64,000 nucleotides of DNA from NCBI GenBank assembly GCA_963812255.1, contig CAWEUM010000003.1:310001-374000 (forward strand), given 5' to 3'. Both the position numbers and the translations under genes were made by a program. The stretch is from DATJGR01 sp963812255 (lineage in GTDB: Bacteria > Pseudomonadota > Gammaproteobacteria > Pseudomonadales > Azotimanducaceae). Within the stretch, counting starts at the first letter, position 1; every line of letters begins with the position of its first letter. This document shows positions 25,886-33,584 of this stretch, one piece after another. The notes beneath the pieces are model-generated. The model saw only the letters and a list, made by a program, of their open reading frames with translations, ran no database searches and had not been told where the DNA came from.

Positions 25886-26743
25886 TCAGAAGACGGTTTT
25901 CGAGACCTCGTTCGTTTTTGCACTCTCTCCGCTGGCATCCACGGCCGCCACGGCGAAGTACCACGTGCCGGGCGTGAGCGCCGTGGTGTAGGACGTCGTG
26001 CCGGCCCCACTCACGTTGGCACTCTGGGTGTAGTTACGCGAACCCGGCCCCCAGTACACCTTGAAGCCGGTCAGATTCGCCGGTGAGCCGTCTACATTCT
26101 TTGTCGGCGCCGTCCAGGTGAGCTCCGCATTGCGCAAGGTCACCGTGGTCATGGCCAACGCGTTGCCGTTTGAACCGCTACACGAGAGTTGATAGGTCTG
26201 ATCGGTATTCAACGGCGCGGTCGCTTGTGAACCGGTGAGGGGCTTCGATCCACTCCAGCCGCCCGAGGCCGTGCAGCTCGTGACGTTGGCTGCGCTCCAA
26301 TTCAGCGTAGTCGTCGCACCCGGCGCGACGCCCGGCGGTGAAGCACTGAGTTGTACAGATGGCGATGTGCTGGTCGAAACGGTGACCGTCGCGCTGGCAA
26401 CGGCACCACCGCCGGGGCCGCTACAGTTCAATGTGAACGTCGAATTCGCAGAGATCGCGGCACTTGAAGCGCTGCCGTTCACCCCTTTGTTGCCGCTCCA
26501 GGCACCCGACGCGGCGCAGGTGTCGGCATTGCTGGAATTCCACGACAGTGTGGTGGTCCCCCCGGACGGCACGCTCGACGGGTTCGCCGACAAACTCACC
26601 GTCGGTGGACTCTGCGAACCCGGTGCCTGGCTGGTCGAGCTTCCCGAACCACCACCCCCGCATGCTGCGAGCAACAGTGATGCGAGGGTCATCGACAGTG
26701 AGCGCGAGCGAATCCGAGCGGGCGATGGCGAGAAAAAATGCAT
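25886..26743 (-). CDS. Lipoprotein with two Ig-like repeats and a fibronectin III domain (paralogue of the downstream gene)
   Basis: This 285-residue protein has a signal sequence ending in lipobox Leu-Ala-Ala-Cys28, followed by a Gly-rich linker. Two Ig-like repeats (about 45-125 and 128-205) share the Cys-x-Ala-Ser-Gly-x-Trp-Ser-Gly motif with the ten repeats of the gene downstream. The fibronectin III domain (about 207-285) shares Ala-Pro-Thr-Lys-Asn-Val-Asp-Gly-Ser and a near-identical C-terminal Lys-Thr-Asn-Glu-Val-Ser-Lys-Thr with it. The two genes are tandem on the same strand, 206 bases apart, and clearly arose by duplication. A surface-anchored role is likely. A perfect 11-bp inverted repeat lies in the leader. 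Confidence 0.82.
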   Translation of the reverse strand: MHFFSPSPARIRSRSLSMTLASLLLAACGGGGSGSSTSQAPGSQSPPTVSLSANPSSVPSGGTTTLSWNSSNADTCAASGAWSGNKGVNGSASSAAISANSTFTLNCSGPGGGAVASATVTVSTSTSPSVQLSASPPGVAPGATTTLNWSAANVTSCTASGGWSGSKPLTGSQATAPLNTDQTYQLSCSGSNGNALAMTTVTLRNAELTWTAPTKNVDGSPANLTGFKVYWGPGSRNYTQSANVSGAGTTSYTTALTPGTWYFAVAAVDASGESAKTNEVSKTVF

Positions 26744-27053
26744 GGGTGGAAGACCTTCCTAGTCGGATCGCTGTGGCGGCAATCCAGTGCCGTTGTGGTG
26801 GCCGCCACAGCAAGCTCGCTGCGGTGGGAATTTACATATCCTTACATAGCCAGGCAAGCGATTGCTTGCGCGCCATCACACGTTCGTCAGTCACGCTTCC
26901 GACCAACACAATCGTTATCAAAGACTTGCCGGGCACTTGACGAAACTCGGTCGTTTGCGAAAGGCGTGATCTCAGTCACGGTTCGCGCAATGGTGATTCC
27001 CCCGAAGGGCCGGTGCTACGATGTGGCTGGATCGTTCATTCTCGGCATCAGCA
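26744..27053. other. Gene-free divergent gap between the lipoprotein and cinA-like operons
   Basis: This is about 310 bases with no convincing reading frame. It contains a perfect 11-bp inverted repeat (26770-26780 with 26801-26811, 20-base spacer) close to the lipoprotein start. It must also hold the divergent promoters of the lipoprotein and of the plus-strand operon. I could not place convincing -35/-10 boxes and found no sigma-54 spacing match on the lipoprotein side. Confidence 0.6.
26770..26811 (-). promoter_or_regulatory. Perfect 11-bp inverted repeat in the lipoprotein leader
   Basis: GCTGTGGCGGC (26770-26780) and its exact complement GCCGCCACAGC (26801-26811) flank a 20-base spacer that ends 26 bases before the lipoprotein ATG. 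In RNA it would form a stable stem close to the ribosome-binding region; in DNA it could be an operator. There is no T-tract, so it is not a typical terminator. Confidence 0.4.
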
Positions 27054-27809
27054 ATGGAAAATCAGGTCGTAACCGGCTGTGTATTGATTATCGGCAACGA
27101 GATCCTGTCGGGGCGCACGCAGGATACGAACCTGCGCCACATCGCGGCGAAGCTCAACGAATGGGGCATCCGGATTCGCGAAGCGCGCGTCGTGCCGGAC
27201 GTTGAATCGGAAATCGTCGATACGCTGCGCGCCGTACGCAAGCGTTACGACTACATATTCACGACCGGCGGAATCGGACCGACCCACGATGACATTACGG
27301 CCGATTGCGTAGCGAAGGCGTTCGGTCGCGAACTGGTCATCCATTCCGAGATCGCACGGTTGATCCAAAGTCGACCGGTTCCACCGGATGTGATGGCCGC
27401 CCGGATGCTGATGGCACGCGTCCCGGAAGGCGCGGGGCTAATCGACAATCCCAGCGGCGGCCCACCGGGATTCTTCATCGAGAACGTGTATGTGATGGCT
27501 GGTATCCCGATCGTGATGCAGGGCATGTTGTCCTCGCTCAAAGGAAAGCTTCGCGGCGGCGCCGTCGTGCGAGCCCGGTCCGTCACCGTGTATTTGGGCG
27601 AGAGTCAGATCGCGGCACCGCTCGGCCGAATTCAAGAACGTTATCCGCTGATTGATCTGGGCAGCTATCCGTTCACGCGCGAGGCGCGATACGGCACTAC
27701 GCTGGTCATGCGCGGCACGGATACCACGGCACTTGATGCAATGCTCGAAGAAGTCGTGGCAATGATTGTCGAGGCGGGCGCCGAGCCGCACGATATTACC
27801 TCCGCATGA
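27054..27809 (+). CDS. Competence/damage-inducible CinA-like molybdopterin-binding domain protein
   Basis: This 251-residue protein corresponds to the N-terminal MoCF-like domain of CinA without the C-terminal amidase domain. The signature Ile-Ile-Gly-Asn-Glu-Ile-Leu-Ser-Gly-Arg-Thr-Gln-Asp-Thr-Asn opens the protein. Phe-Thr-Thr-Gly-Gly-Ile-Gly-Pro-Thr-His-Asp-Asp-Ile-Thr follows near residue 70. The ATG at 27054 was chosen because the domain starts right after it; an earlier in-frame start would add 11 unrelated residues. Family members without the amidase half are thought to be nucleotide pyrophosphatase-like or cofactor-binding; the substrate is unclear. Its stop overlaps the next gene by ATGA. 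Confidence 0.85.
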   Translation: MENQVVTGCVLIIGNEILSGRTQDTNLRHIAAKLNEWGIRIREARVVPDVESEIVDTLRAVRKRYDYIFTTGGIGPTHDDITADCVAKAFGRELVIHSEIARLIQSRPVPPDVMAARMLMARVPEGAGLIDNPSGGPPGFFIENVYVMAGIPIVMQGMLSSLKGKLRGGAVVRARSVTVYLGESQIAAPLGRIQERYPLIDLGSYPFTREARYGTTLVMRGTDTTALDAMLEEVVAMIVEAGAEPHDITSA

Positions 27810-28936
27810 ACCTGCGGCGAGCCGCCGCCTGCTTGCTCCTCTACGGGATGCTTCCCGCGTCGGGCAGTCCACCCGATGGGGCCACCGGCTATTCAGCGAT
27901 GCCAGCACACAAGGCATTGGCGGTGGCTGTGAACGATCCTTCCGTTCGCGGTATCGCATCCAGCGAACCGAGCGATCAGAGCGCGAGTACCGCGGCGTTG
28001 ATGCGTTGTCGCGCTCGGAGTCGTCCGCCAGACGTGTGCGAAATACGGCGCCTCGATGATGCGCTCGTCACCACCGCAAAACAGATCCGCGCCTACGTAC
28101 CGCCGTCGGCGCACCCATTGTCCTTGTGGCGGTTCGATACGGGCGCCTCGACCGTGTATCTGGCCGGCTCGATTCACGTCATGAAGGCGTCTTTGCTGCC
28201 ACTGCCAAAGCAGTTCGATGCGGCATTCCGACACGCCAACAAGTTGGTCGTGGAGGTCAACACAAACAACCTCTCGTCGAAGGTCCTTCGAGACGTGTTT
28301 GGCCGCTACGCCCTGCTGCCCACAGGACAAACGCTCGCTTCGGTGCTTGATCCCGCGACCTTCACGACACTGACGGCTCATCTGCAATCGCAAGCGATCG
28401 CGCTCTCGAGCGTTGCGTCACTGAAGCCCGCCGTACTCGCAACGCAGCTCGCCGTCGCGCGCCTCAACGCACTCGGGTATCTGCAAGAGTTCGGACTCGA
28501 ACAGCATTTCATCGGCGCCGTCGGTGATCGTCCGATCCTGGAACTCGAGACGCTCGAAGAACAGCTCGCGGTGTTGACCAGTCCACCGATGCCGGTACAG
28601 GACGAGATACTCTCGGATACGCTGGACCAGATGGCCACGATCGACTCGCTGATCTCGGCAATGATCGCTGCGTGGCTGTCCGGTAACGATCTGGAGTTCC
28701 GCCGTCTGTTCGATCTGCAATCGGGCGACTCGCCGCAGATTCAGGCGTTCATGCGGCGCCTGCTCGAAGATCGCAACGTTCGCATGGCGGCGAACGTGAC
28801 GACTTATCTGACGACGCCCGGCACTACGTTCGTGCTGGTCGGTGCCGCGCATTTGATTGGCCCGAAGGGTATCGTTGCGTTGCTCCGCGCGCGCGGCCTT
28901 CGCGGCCGGCGCATCAATTCAAACGACATGATCTGA
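27806..28936 (+). CDS. TraB/GumN family protein
   Basis: This 376-residue protein has a probable N-terminal signal sequence (about 1-20). The family opens with Tyr-Leu-Ala-Gly-Ser-Ile-His-Val-Met-Lys (about 120) and Leu-Val-Val-Glu-Val-Asn (about 150). It closes with Arg-Asn-Val-Arg-Met-Ala, then Phe-Val-Leu-Val-Gly-Ala-Ala-His-Leu near 345-353, whose Gly-x-x-His and Glu residues are conserved in TraB/GumN/Tiki proteins. Tiki relatives are metalloproteases, so a periplasmic metal-dependent activity is possible, but bacterial GumN proteins have no settled function. It is translationally coupled to the cinA-like gene and followed 9 bases later by the dehydrogenase. Confidence 0.85.
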   Translation: MNLRRAAACLLLYGMLPASGSPPDGATGYSAMPAHKALAVAVNDPSVRGIASSEPSDQSASTAALMRCRARSRPPDVCEIRRLDDALVTTAKQIRAYVPPSAHPLSLWRFDTGASTVYLAGSIHVMKASLLPLPKQFDAAFRHANKLVVEVNTNNLSSKVLRDVFGRYALLPTGQTLASVLDPATFTTLTAHLQSQAIALSSVASLKPAVLATQLAVARLNALGYLQEFGLEQHFIGAVGDRPILELETLEEQLAVLTSPPMPVQDEILSDTLDQMATIDSLISAMIAAWLSGNDLEFRRLFDLQSGDSPQIQAFMRRLLEDRNVRMAANVTTYLTTPGTTFVLVGAAHLIGPKGIVALLRARGLRGRRINSNDMI

Positions 28937-28945
28937 GGGCACCGT

Positions 28946-29644
28946 ATGGAACTCAAGGACAAGCGCGCGATCGTACTCGGCGGCACGTCGGGCATCGGGT
29001 TGGCTGTCTGCACGCAACTCGTGGCCGAGGGCGCGCGGGTGACCGCAGCGAGCCGTAGTGTCAATCGCGCCATCGCGGAGAACGTCACGGGTCGGTCCGT
29101 CGACGTACTGGATCGAGCGGCCCTAGAGCAGTTGTTCAAAGAACTCGCGCCGTTCGACATCCTCGTCAATGCAGCCACTGGCGGAGGCCGTGCCACCGGC
29201 CCGTTTCTGGCGATGGATCTCGATGAGTTCCAGGGGTCGTTTCGTAAACTTTGGGGGTACGTGAATTCGGTGCATCTCGGTGCCCCACTGATGTCGGAAC
29301 GTGGCGCCATCGTGCTGATCAGCGGCTTCCCGGCCCGCAAAGCGATGCCGGGGATGTCTGCGATTTCCACGGTCGGCAACGCGGTCGAAGGCTTCGTTCG
29401 CGCCATCGCGCCGGAACTGGCCCCGCGCCGTATCAATGTCGTCGCGCCGGGCGTCATCGACACGCCGATGTTCGCCGCGACCGGGGACCAGCGAGCGGCA
29501 TACCTGCAACAAGCGACCGCGCGCAACGTCATTCCGCGCGCCGGAACCGCCGATGAGGTCGCCGAAGCGGTGCTGTTCCTACTGCGCAACGAGTTCACGA
29601 CTGGCACCACGATCGATGTCGACGGCGGGGCTCTGCTGCCCTAA
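28946..29644 (+). CDS. Short-chain dehydrogenase/reductase-like protein lacking the catalytic Tyr-Lys pair
   Basis: The 232-residue protein has the SDR fold: Leu-Gly-Gly-Thr-Ser-Gly-Ile-Gly (11-18) for NAD(P), Val-Asn-Ala-Ala-Thr-Gly (74-79) in place of the Asn-Asn-Ala-Gly motif, and Gly-Gly-Ala-Leu-Leu near the C terminus. Ser126 is at the catalytic Ser position. The expected Tyr-x-x-x-Lys reads Ile140-Ser-Thr-Val-Gly144, so both the proton donor and the Lys are gone while the following Asn-Ala-Val-Glu-Gly helix aligns normally. It is therefore unlikely to be a classical reductase. It is the third gene of a four-gene plus-strand group. Confidence 0.8.
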   Translation: MELKDKRAIVLGGTSGIGLAVCTQLVAEGARVTAASRSVNRAIAENVTGRSVDVLDRAALEQLFKELAPFDILVNAATGGGRATGPFLAMDLDEFQGSFRKLWGYVNSVHLGAPLMSERGAIVLISGFPARKAMPGMSAISTVGNAVEGFVRAIAPELAPRRINVVAPGVIDTPMFAATGDQRAAYLQQATARNVIPRAGTADEVAEAVLFLLRNEFTTGTTIDVDGGALLP

Positions 29645-29665
29645 TCGGTGTGGTAGGTCTTGCGC

Positions 29666-30379
29666 ATGAAAACGACCCTCGCCGTATGTGCTGCACTGCT
29701 GTTACTGGTGGTCTCCGCATGTGCACCGCGTGCGCCGACGACGCGCCCGCCTGCGGCTGGATTGCCCGTCGGCTTCCCCGCGGCGTTCTACGCACACGTT
29801 CCACGGGCTTCACTGTATCGAGTGGAGCCTGAACTATCCGCATTGACCGTGAAGGTGTATCGCAGCGGTCCACTCGCGGCGCTGGGACATAACCATGTCA
29901 TCGAAGGCCCCATCAACGGTTTCATTTACCTTGCGGATGACCTTACCGACGCGCGCGCAGATCTCTTCGTGGCGGTCGCGGATCTCGTAGTTGACGATGC
30001 GACCGCGCGCGCTGCGGCAGGACCCAACTTCGCGACACAACCATCAGAATCCGACATTCTGGGCACCCGAGCGAACATGTTGGGGCCGAAAGTGCTCGAT
30101 ACCGAGGCGGCGCCGTTCATTTTAGTTCATGTGACGCCGAACCACGTCGGTGCGGAAACGACTCGCGTGCAGCTGTCGATCGACGTGCGTGGGCATACCG
30201 CCACGACGCCGGTCGACGTCCGCTGGCACCGCGATGGCAGCGCACTTTCGATTCGAGGAGATTTCGAGATCGACCACGCAACCCTCGGCCTGGAACCGTT
30301 CAGCGCCCTCGGCGGTGCGTTGCGCGTAGCGGACAAGATCGACGTCTCCGTTTCGCTCGTCGCGAACACGGACAAATAG
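29666..30379 (+). CDS. YceI-like lipoprotein (lipocalin-type fold)
   Basis: This 237-residue protein starts at ATG 29666; an in-frame TTG lies 6 bases earlier. The signal sequence ends in lipobox Val-Ser-Ala-Cys. The mature part begins with Leu-Tyr-Arg-Val-Glu-Pro-Glu-Leu-Ser and Leu-Gly-His-Asn-His-Val-Ile, as in YceI proteins, which form a lipocalin-like barrel binding an isoprenoid or similar ligand. The His-Asn-His motif is a subgroup feature. It is the last gene of the plus-strand group and ends at a bidirectional hairpin shared with the opposing operon. The ligand is unknown. Confidence 0.78.
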   Translation: MKTTLAVCAALLLLVVSACAPRAPTTRPPAAGLPVGFPAAFYAHVPRASLYRVEPELSALTVKVYRSGPLAALGHNHVIEGPINGFIYLADDLTDARADLFVAVADLVVDDATARAAAGPNFATQPSESDILGTRANMLGPKVLDTEAAPFILVHVTPNHVGAETTRVQLSIDVRGHTATTPVDVRWHRDGSALSIRGDFEIDHATLGLEPFSALGGALRVADKIDVSVSLVANTDK

Positions 30380-30421
30380 GGACAGGCTCGCTTTGAGCCC
30401 CATTTGGGGGCTGGCCCTATT
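30375..30421. terminator. Bidirectional palindromic terminator between converging operons
   Basis: An outer pair AATAGGG (30375-30381) / CCCTATT (30415-30421) encloses an inner stem AGCCCC (30396-30401) / GGGGCT (30407-30412) with loop ATTTG. It spans the whole gap between the YceI-like stop (30379) and the TonB-like stop (30423), so it should end both transcripts. The GGGACAGGCTCG...GGGGCTGGCCCT pattern also resembles repetitive extragenic palindromes of some gammaproteobacteria. Confidence 0.6.
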
Positions 30422-30422
30422 A

Positions 30423-31376
30423 TCATGTGGGCAGGAACTGCACCGGATAGCTGATCGTCGTTGTGCCGACATCGCGCTTGCCGAAGTCGAATAGCTGAAT
30501 GCGACTGACGAGTTTCGCCATCAGGCTGTCGTCAGACAGCTCCGAGGACACCACTCTGCAAGTCAACACACGTCCGGCCGGATTGATCTGCAGTTCCAGG
30601 ACCACCTTGCCCTGCAATGACGGATCCTGGCGCAGGGCGCGGTTGTAGATCGCGAAGATCGCACCTTTGTTCGCATCGAACACACGGCGGATGTCCTCGA
30701 TGCTGCGACTGCGTGCATCCGTTGGCCGGTTTCGATCGACCTGCCTGTTCCCACCGCTGCCCTTCGCGCCTGCGGGCACATCGACTTTGGTCGTCTCGCG
30801 GCCGGACAGCGCAACCCCGCCTGTGTTGCGCGACAGCGCTGCGACGTTCACGCCGGCGCTGCGCGTGGCATGTTTCGATGTCAGCAGCGAGCGGTCGATC
30901 GTGGCCGCTTCGCCTGCGCCACGAGTGATCGAGCCCGAATCGGCAAGCTTCGATACATCCACGGCATCGCGCATGTCGGCGAACGAATCCTTGAACTGGA
31001 GCAACCCCGACACCGCTGCTTTCTCACGCGCGTCGGCTACGGTCGGTTGCGGAATCGGCTTTTCGATCTTCGGTTTGACGACCTTCTGCACGACCTTCTT
31101 TTCGGGTTCGGGTTTCGGCTCAGGCTTCACCTGCGGTATGGGCGGTGGTGGCGGGACGACGATCTCGCGCTTTTCCATGACAATGCGCGCGAGTTGCGGG
31201 GGTAGTTCTTCCAGCTTGGCGCGTTCGACGACCGGCACGGGCAGGTAGGGCATGACGACGCCGAACACAACCACCAATCCAACGATCGTACTCAGCAGCC
31301 GTCGGAAACGACGTCCTTCGTCGACGCCTATGGTCCACGGCAGGTCATATTGATTGAAACCGATTGCAGCACTCAC
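30423..31376 (-). CDS. TonB-like energy transducer with AgmX/PglI C-terminal domain
   Basis: This 317-residue protein has a short cytoplasmic N terminus and one membrane segment at about 28-46. A Pro/Lys/Glu-rich periplasmic stretch follows at about 70-110 with Pro-Pro-Pro-Pro-Pro and repeated Lys-Pro-x-Pro, as in TonB and TolA. A C-terminal domain from about 225 begins Ile-Arg-Arg-Val-Phe-Asp-Ala-Asn-Lys-Gly and has Leu-Gln-Ile-Asn-Pro-Ala-Gly-Arg-Val, typical of the AgmX/PglI family first named in Myxococcus gliding. It should link an ExbB/ExbD proton channel to a partner in the outer membrane. It ends the ten-gene operon and overlaps the ExbD gene upstream by ATGA. Confidence 0.83.
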   Translation of the reverse strand: MSAAIGFNQYDLPWTIGVDEGRRFRRLLSTIVGLVVVFGVVMPYLPVPVVERAKLEELPPQLARIVMEKREIVVPPPPPIPQVKPEPKPEPEKKVVQKVVKPKIEKPIPQPTVADAREKAAVSGLLQFKDSFADMRDAVDVSKLADSGSITRGAGEAATIDRSLLTSKHATRSAGVNVAALSRNTGGVALSGRETTKVDVPAGAKGSGGNRQVDRNRPTDARSRSIEDIRRVFDANKGAIFAIYNRALRQDPSLQGKVVLELQINPAGRVLTCRVVSSELSDDSLMAKLVSRIQLFDFGKRDVGTTTISYPVQFLPT

Positions 31377-31903
31377 GAGCGTGCTCCCGGTGTCGCGTCA
31401 GCCGGTTTGGCCCCATCGCCGCTACCTACAAGTTGATTCACGGCCAACGATATGCGCGCGAAATCGGACGCCTGGCACGTCAGCATGATCTTCTTCAGCA
31501 GCCAGTATGGGATCGCCTTGTCGCCCATGATCGTGATGTCGAATCCGTTCTGCGGCATCGCACCTTTGCGCGCCGCACGATAGTCGAGCTCCTGCTTCAG
31601 ACCCGCGATCAACGGTTCCTTGCTGTCCGAGAGCCCTGCGACCGCCGCTACCGGTCGGCCCTGCACGACGATGTCGTCGCTGCTGACGGATATGACAAGC
31701 CGATCTCGTGGCAACTGTTCCGATACGGAATCTGGCAACTTGATCTTCGTGCTCGTCTCGAGCACCTCGACTTCGGACGAGTTGACCATCAGGAAAAAGA
31801 CCAGAATGGTAAAAATGTCCATCAGCGACACCAGGTTCAAGGTCGCGGTCTTGGTGCGTTTCTTCTGTGCCGTCCGGCGCAGTTGTAGTCGATGTGCTGT
31901 CAT
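31373..31903 (-). CDS. ExbD/TolR family protein (carries the channel aspartate)
   Basis: This 176-residue protein has a basic N terminus, one membrane helix at about 23-42 and a periplasmic domain. The helix reads Leu-Val-Ser-Leu-Met-Asp29-Ile-Phe, so Asp29 is at the proton-carrying position of ExbD/TolR. The periplasmic part is longer than in E. coli ExbD and ends in a Gly/Ala-rich tail. With the ExbB-like and second ExbD-like genes upstream it should form the proton channel that drives the TonB-like protein. It starts 8 bases after the other ExbD gene. Confidence 0.87.
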   Translation of the reverse strand: MTAHRLQLRRTAQKKRTKTATLNLVSLMDIFTILVFFLMVNSSEVEVLETSTKIKLPDSVSEQLPRDRLVISVSSDDIVVQGRPVAAVAGLSDSKEPLIAGLKQELDYRAARKGAMPQNGFDITIMGDKAIPYWLLKKIMLTCQASDFARISLAVNQLVGSGDGAKPADATPGARS

Positions 31904-31911
31904 GATGACTT

Positions 31912-32427
31912 CTAACCCGCACTCGCAACGACAGCAGGCGCCGGCGTGTCGCCAAGCGAGATCACCGGAAACAGTTCTGCATTGACCACCTGAAGCGCCT
32001 GAACCGTCCGATACGACCGAACCCGATCGATGACCGAAACCAGCGTCTGGTAGTCGGTGTCGCGTCCCAACAGAATTGTAATGTCGCGCTTCTCGGGCAT
32101 GCGGCGTTTGAGTTCCTGCATTACCAGCGTCAATGAATCGAAGTCGTACTTGCCGTTGACGCGCGGCAGGGTCTTGATTGGACCACCTCGCCCATCACCG
32201 ACAACCAGAGAGTCGTCGCGCACGACGACTTCGAGGTGAACCAGATTCGGGTCGACCTCGCCTGCCGCGGCACCCGCCGGGAAGTCGAGATCGATCACCG
32301 TTGTATGCGTGAACACCAGCGACAGCAGCAGTACCGGCACCAGCACGACCATCAGATTCATGAAGGGCGTGACTTCGAGCTCAGCCTCTTCACGGTGTCT
32401 GTGACACCGCATTTTCACGCGTTGCAT
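31912..32427 (-). CDS. ExbD/TolR family protein with Asn replacing the channel aspartate
   Basis: This 171-residue protein has one membrane helix at about 22-42, opening Val-Thr-Pro-Phe-Met-Asn24-Leu-Met. Asn24 stands where ExbD/TolR proteins have the essential Asp. The periplasmic domain includes Ile-Thr-Ile-Leu-Leu-Gly-Arg-Asp-Thr-Asp-Tyr and Leu-Val-Ser-Val-Ile-Asp-Arg-Val-Arg, the ExbD core. It follows the ExbB-like gene by 26 bases and precedes the Asp-bearing ExbD by 8. Two ExbD subunits sit in one ExbB pentamer, so a mixed pair with a single protonatable site is possible. Confidence 0.85.
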   Translation of the reverse strand: MQRVKMRCHRHREEAELEVTPFMNLMVVLVPVLLLSLVFTHTTVIDLDFPAGAAAGEVDPNLVHLEVVVRDDSLVVGDGRGGPIKTLPRVNGKYDFDSLTLVMQELKRRMPEKRDITILLGRDTDYQTLVSVIDRVRSYRTVQALQVVNAELFPVISLGDTPAPAVVASAG

Positions 32428-32453
32428 GTTCCGTCTCCGTCAGCCGTGACCGT

Positions 32454-33155
32454 TCAAGCTTTCGCCGCAGCCGCCCCTCGGGGTTGCGGTCCAGCGGAGG
32501 CACGGGCGGCGTGCGGCGCCGGCTCGCTACGCTCTTCCAGCAGGTTCAGGAATTTGACGACGGCAATCTCGAGACTTTCGACGATGGCACTGGTCTTGCT
32601 CTGCAACATCGAGTGCAGCAGCAACAGAGGAATGGCAACGATCAGACCGAAGGCGGTGGTGTTCATGGCGATCGCGATACTCGACGACAACAGTGCCGCT
32701 TTTTCCGCCGGATCCGCGCTTGCCACCGCAGTGAATGCCGCGATCAGACCGATAATGGTGCCGAGCAGACCCAACAATGTCGCAATGTTGGCAAACGTCG
32801 CCAGATATGGCGTGCGCCGCTCGATGCTCGGCAGCACCTCCAGCAGTTGCTCTTCCATCGCAAACTCGATGTCCTGTCGTCGTCGCGTAGTGCTCATGCG
32901 TGCCAGGCCGTCGGCGACGATGCGGCTGACCGCCGACTTCGACTTTCTAGCGAGTTCCGCTACCTCCCGCGTACGGCTCTGCTTCAACAACGGCAGGATC
33001 GCGGCGTAGTCGCGGCGGTTGGCATGCGTCTCCTTCAGCAAATAGACGAAGCGCTCCAGCGCAATAGCCAAGCCGACACCCATGACAATGGCGATCGGAT
33101 ACATGAACACGCCGCCCTTCTGAAAGAAAGTGACCACCGTTGTGTAGACGTCCAT
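32454..33155 (-). CDS. MotA/TolQ/ExbB proton channel family protein
   Basis: The product has 233 residues with three predicted membrane helices: about 17-37, about 118-140 and about 155-180. The large cytoplasmic loop lies between the first two. The C-terminal pair carries Ala-Thr-Leu-Leu-Gly-Leu-Leu-Gly-Thr-Ile-x-Gly-Leu and Asn-Thr-Thr-Ala-Phe-Gly-Leu, the channel motifs of the family. It should form the pentameric stator around the two ExbD proteins encoded next. A 120-base gap separates it from the small secreted protein upstream, so a secondary promoter there is possible. Confidence 0.88.
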   Translation of the reverse strand: MDVYTTVVTFFQKGGVFMYPIAIVMGVGLAIALERFVYLLKETHANRRDYAAILPLLKQSRTREVAELARKSKSAVSRIVADGLARMSTTRRRQDIEFAMEEQLLEVLPSIERRTPYLATFANIATLLGLLGTIIGLIAAFTAVASADPAEKAALLSSSIAIAMNTTAFGLIVAIPLLLLHSMLQSKTSAIVESLEIAVVKFLNLLEERSEPAPHAARASAGPQPRGAAAAKA

Positions 33156-33275
33156 TACTCCATACTCCTGGTTGGCTTATTCCGCAGTTCGAGTTCTGCA
33201 CCGCACTGTTTACAGGACTTTGCGCGGGCCTGGGTTGTCTGAGATCACGCTTTGATCGAGGATGAATCGTGCCCG

Positions 33276-33584
33276 CTAATCTTTACCTTGCGACCCCTTC
33301 AGCGAGTCGTAGTACTCCAGTTCGCGCTTGTACGTAGGCGGATAGAGCCGGCGAAATACCTCGTGCTCCGTGAAGTTCGGATCGATTTCGATCTTCGGAA
33401 TACCGCTCGGATCCTGCCAGGGCACGATGTACAAAACCTTTGGTAGCTCCTGATTACCCGAGATCACGGTCTCATCGAGTCGAATGCGTTCGTTCGGTTT
33501 CGCGTTCGAATCCGCGGCTGCGTGGGCGCTGATGGTCAACGTGATGATGGCCGTGAGAACGGACACATTGAGGGGCACACTCAT
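33276..33584 (-). CDS. Small secreted protein of the ExbB/ExbD operon, unknown family
   Basis: This is a 102-residue protein with a signal peptide (about 1-24, ending Ala-His-Ala-Ala). The ATG at 33584 was chosen because it overlaps the TPR lipoprotein stop (ATGA); a longer frame would run through that gene. The mature part is acidic to neutral and contains Arg-Leu-Asp-Glu-Thr-Val-Ile-Ser-Gly-Asn-Gln-Glu-Leu-Pro-Lys-Val, then Ile-Val-Pro-Trp-Gln. I recognise no domain. The Gly-Asn-Gln-Glu-Leu-Pro-Lys segment could be an exposed strand for partner binding. Its position inside the operon implies a periplasmic accessory role. Confidence 0.7.
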   Translation of the reverse strand: MSVPLNVSVLTAIITLTISAHAAADSNAKPNERIRLDETVISGNQELPKVLYIVPWQDPSGIPKIEIDPNFTEHEVFRRLYPPTYKRELEYYDSLKGSQGKD

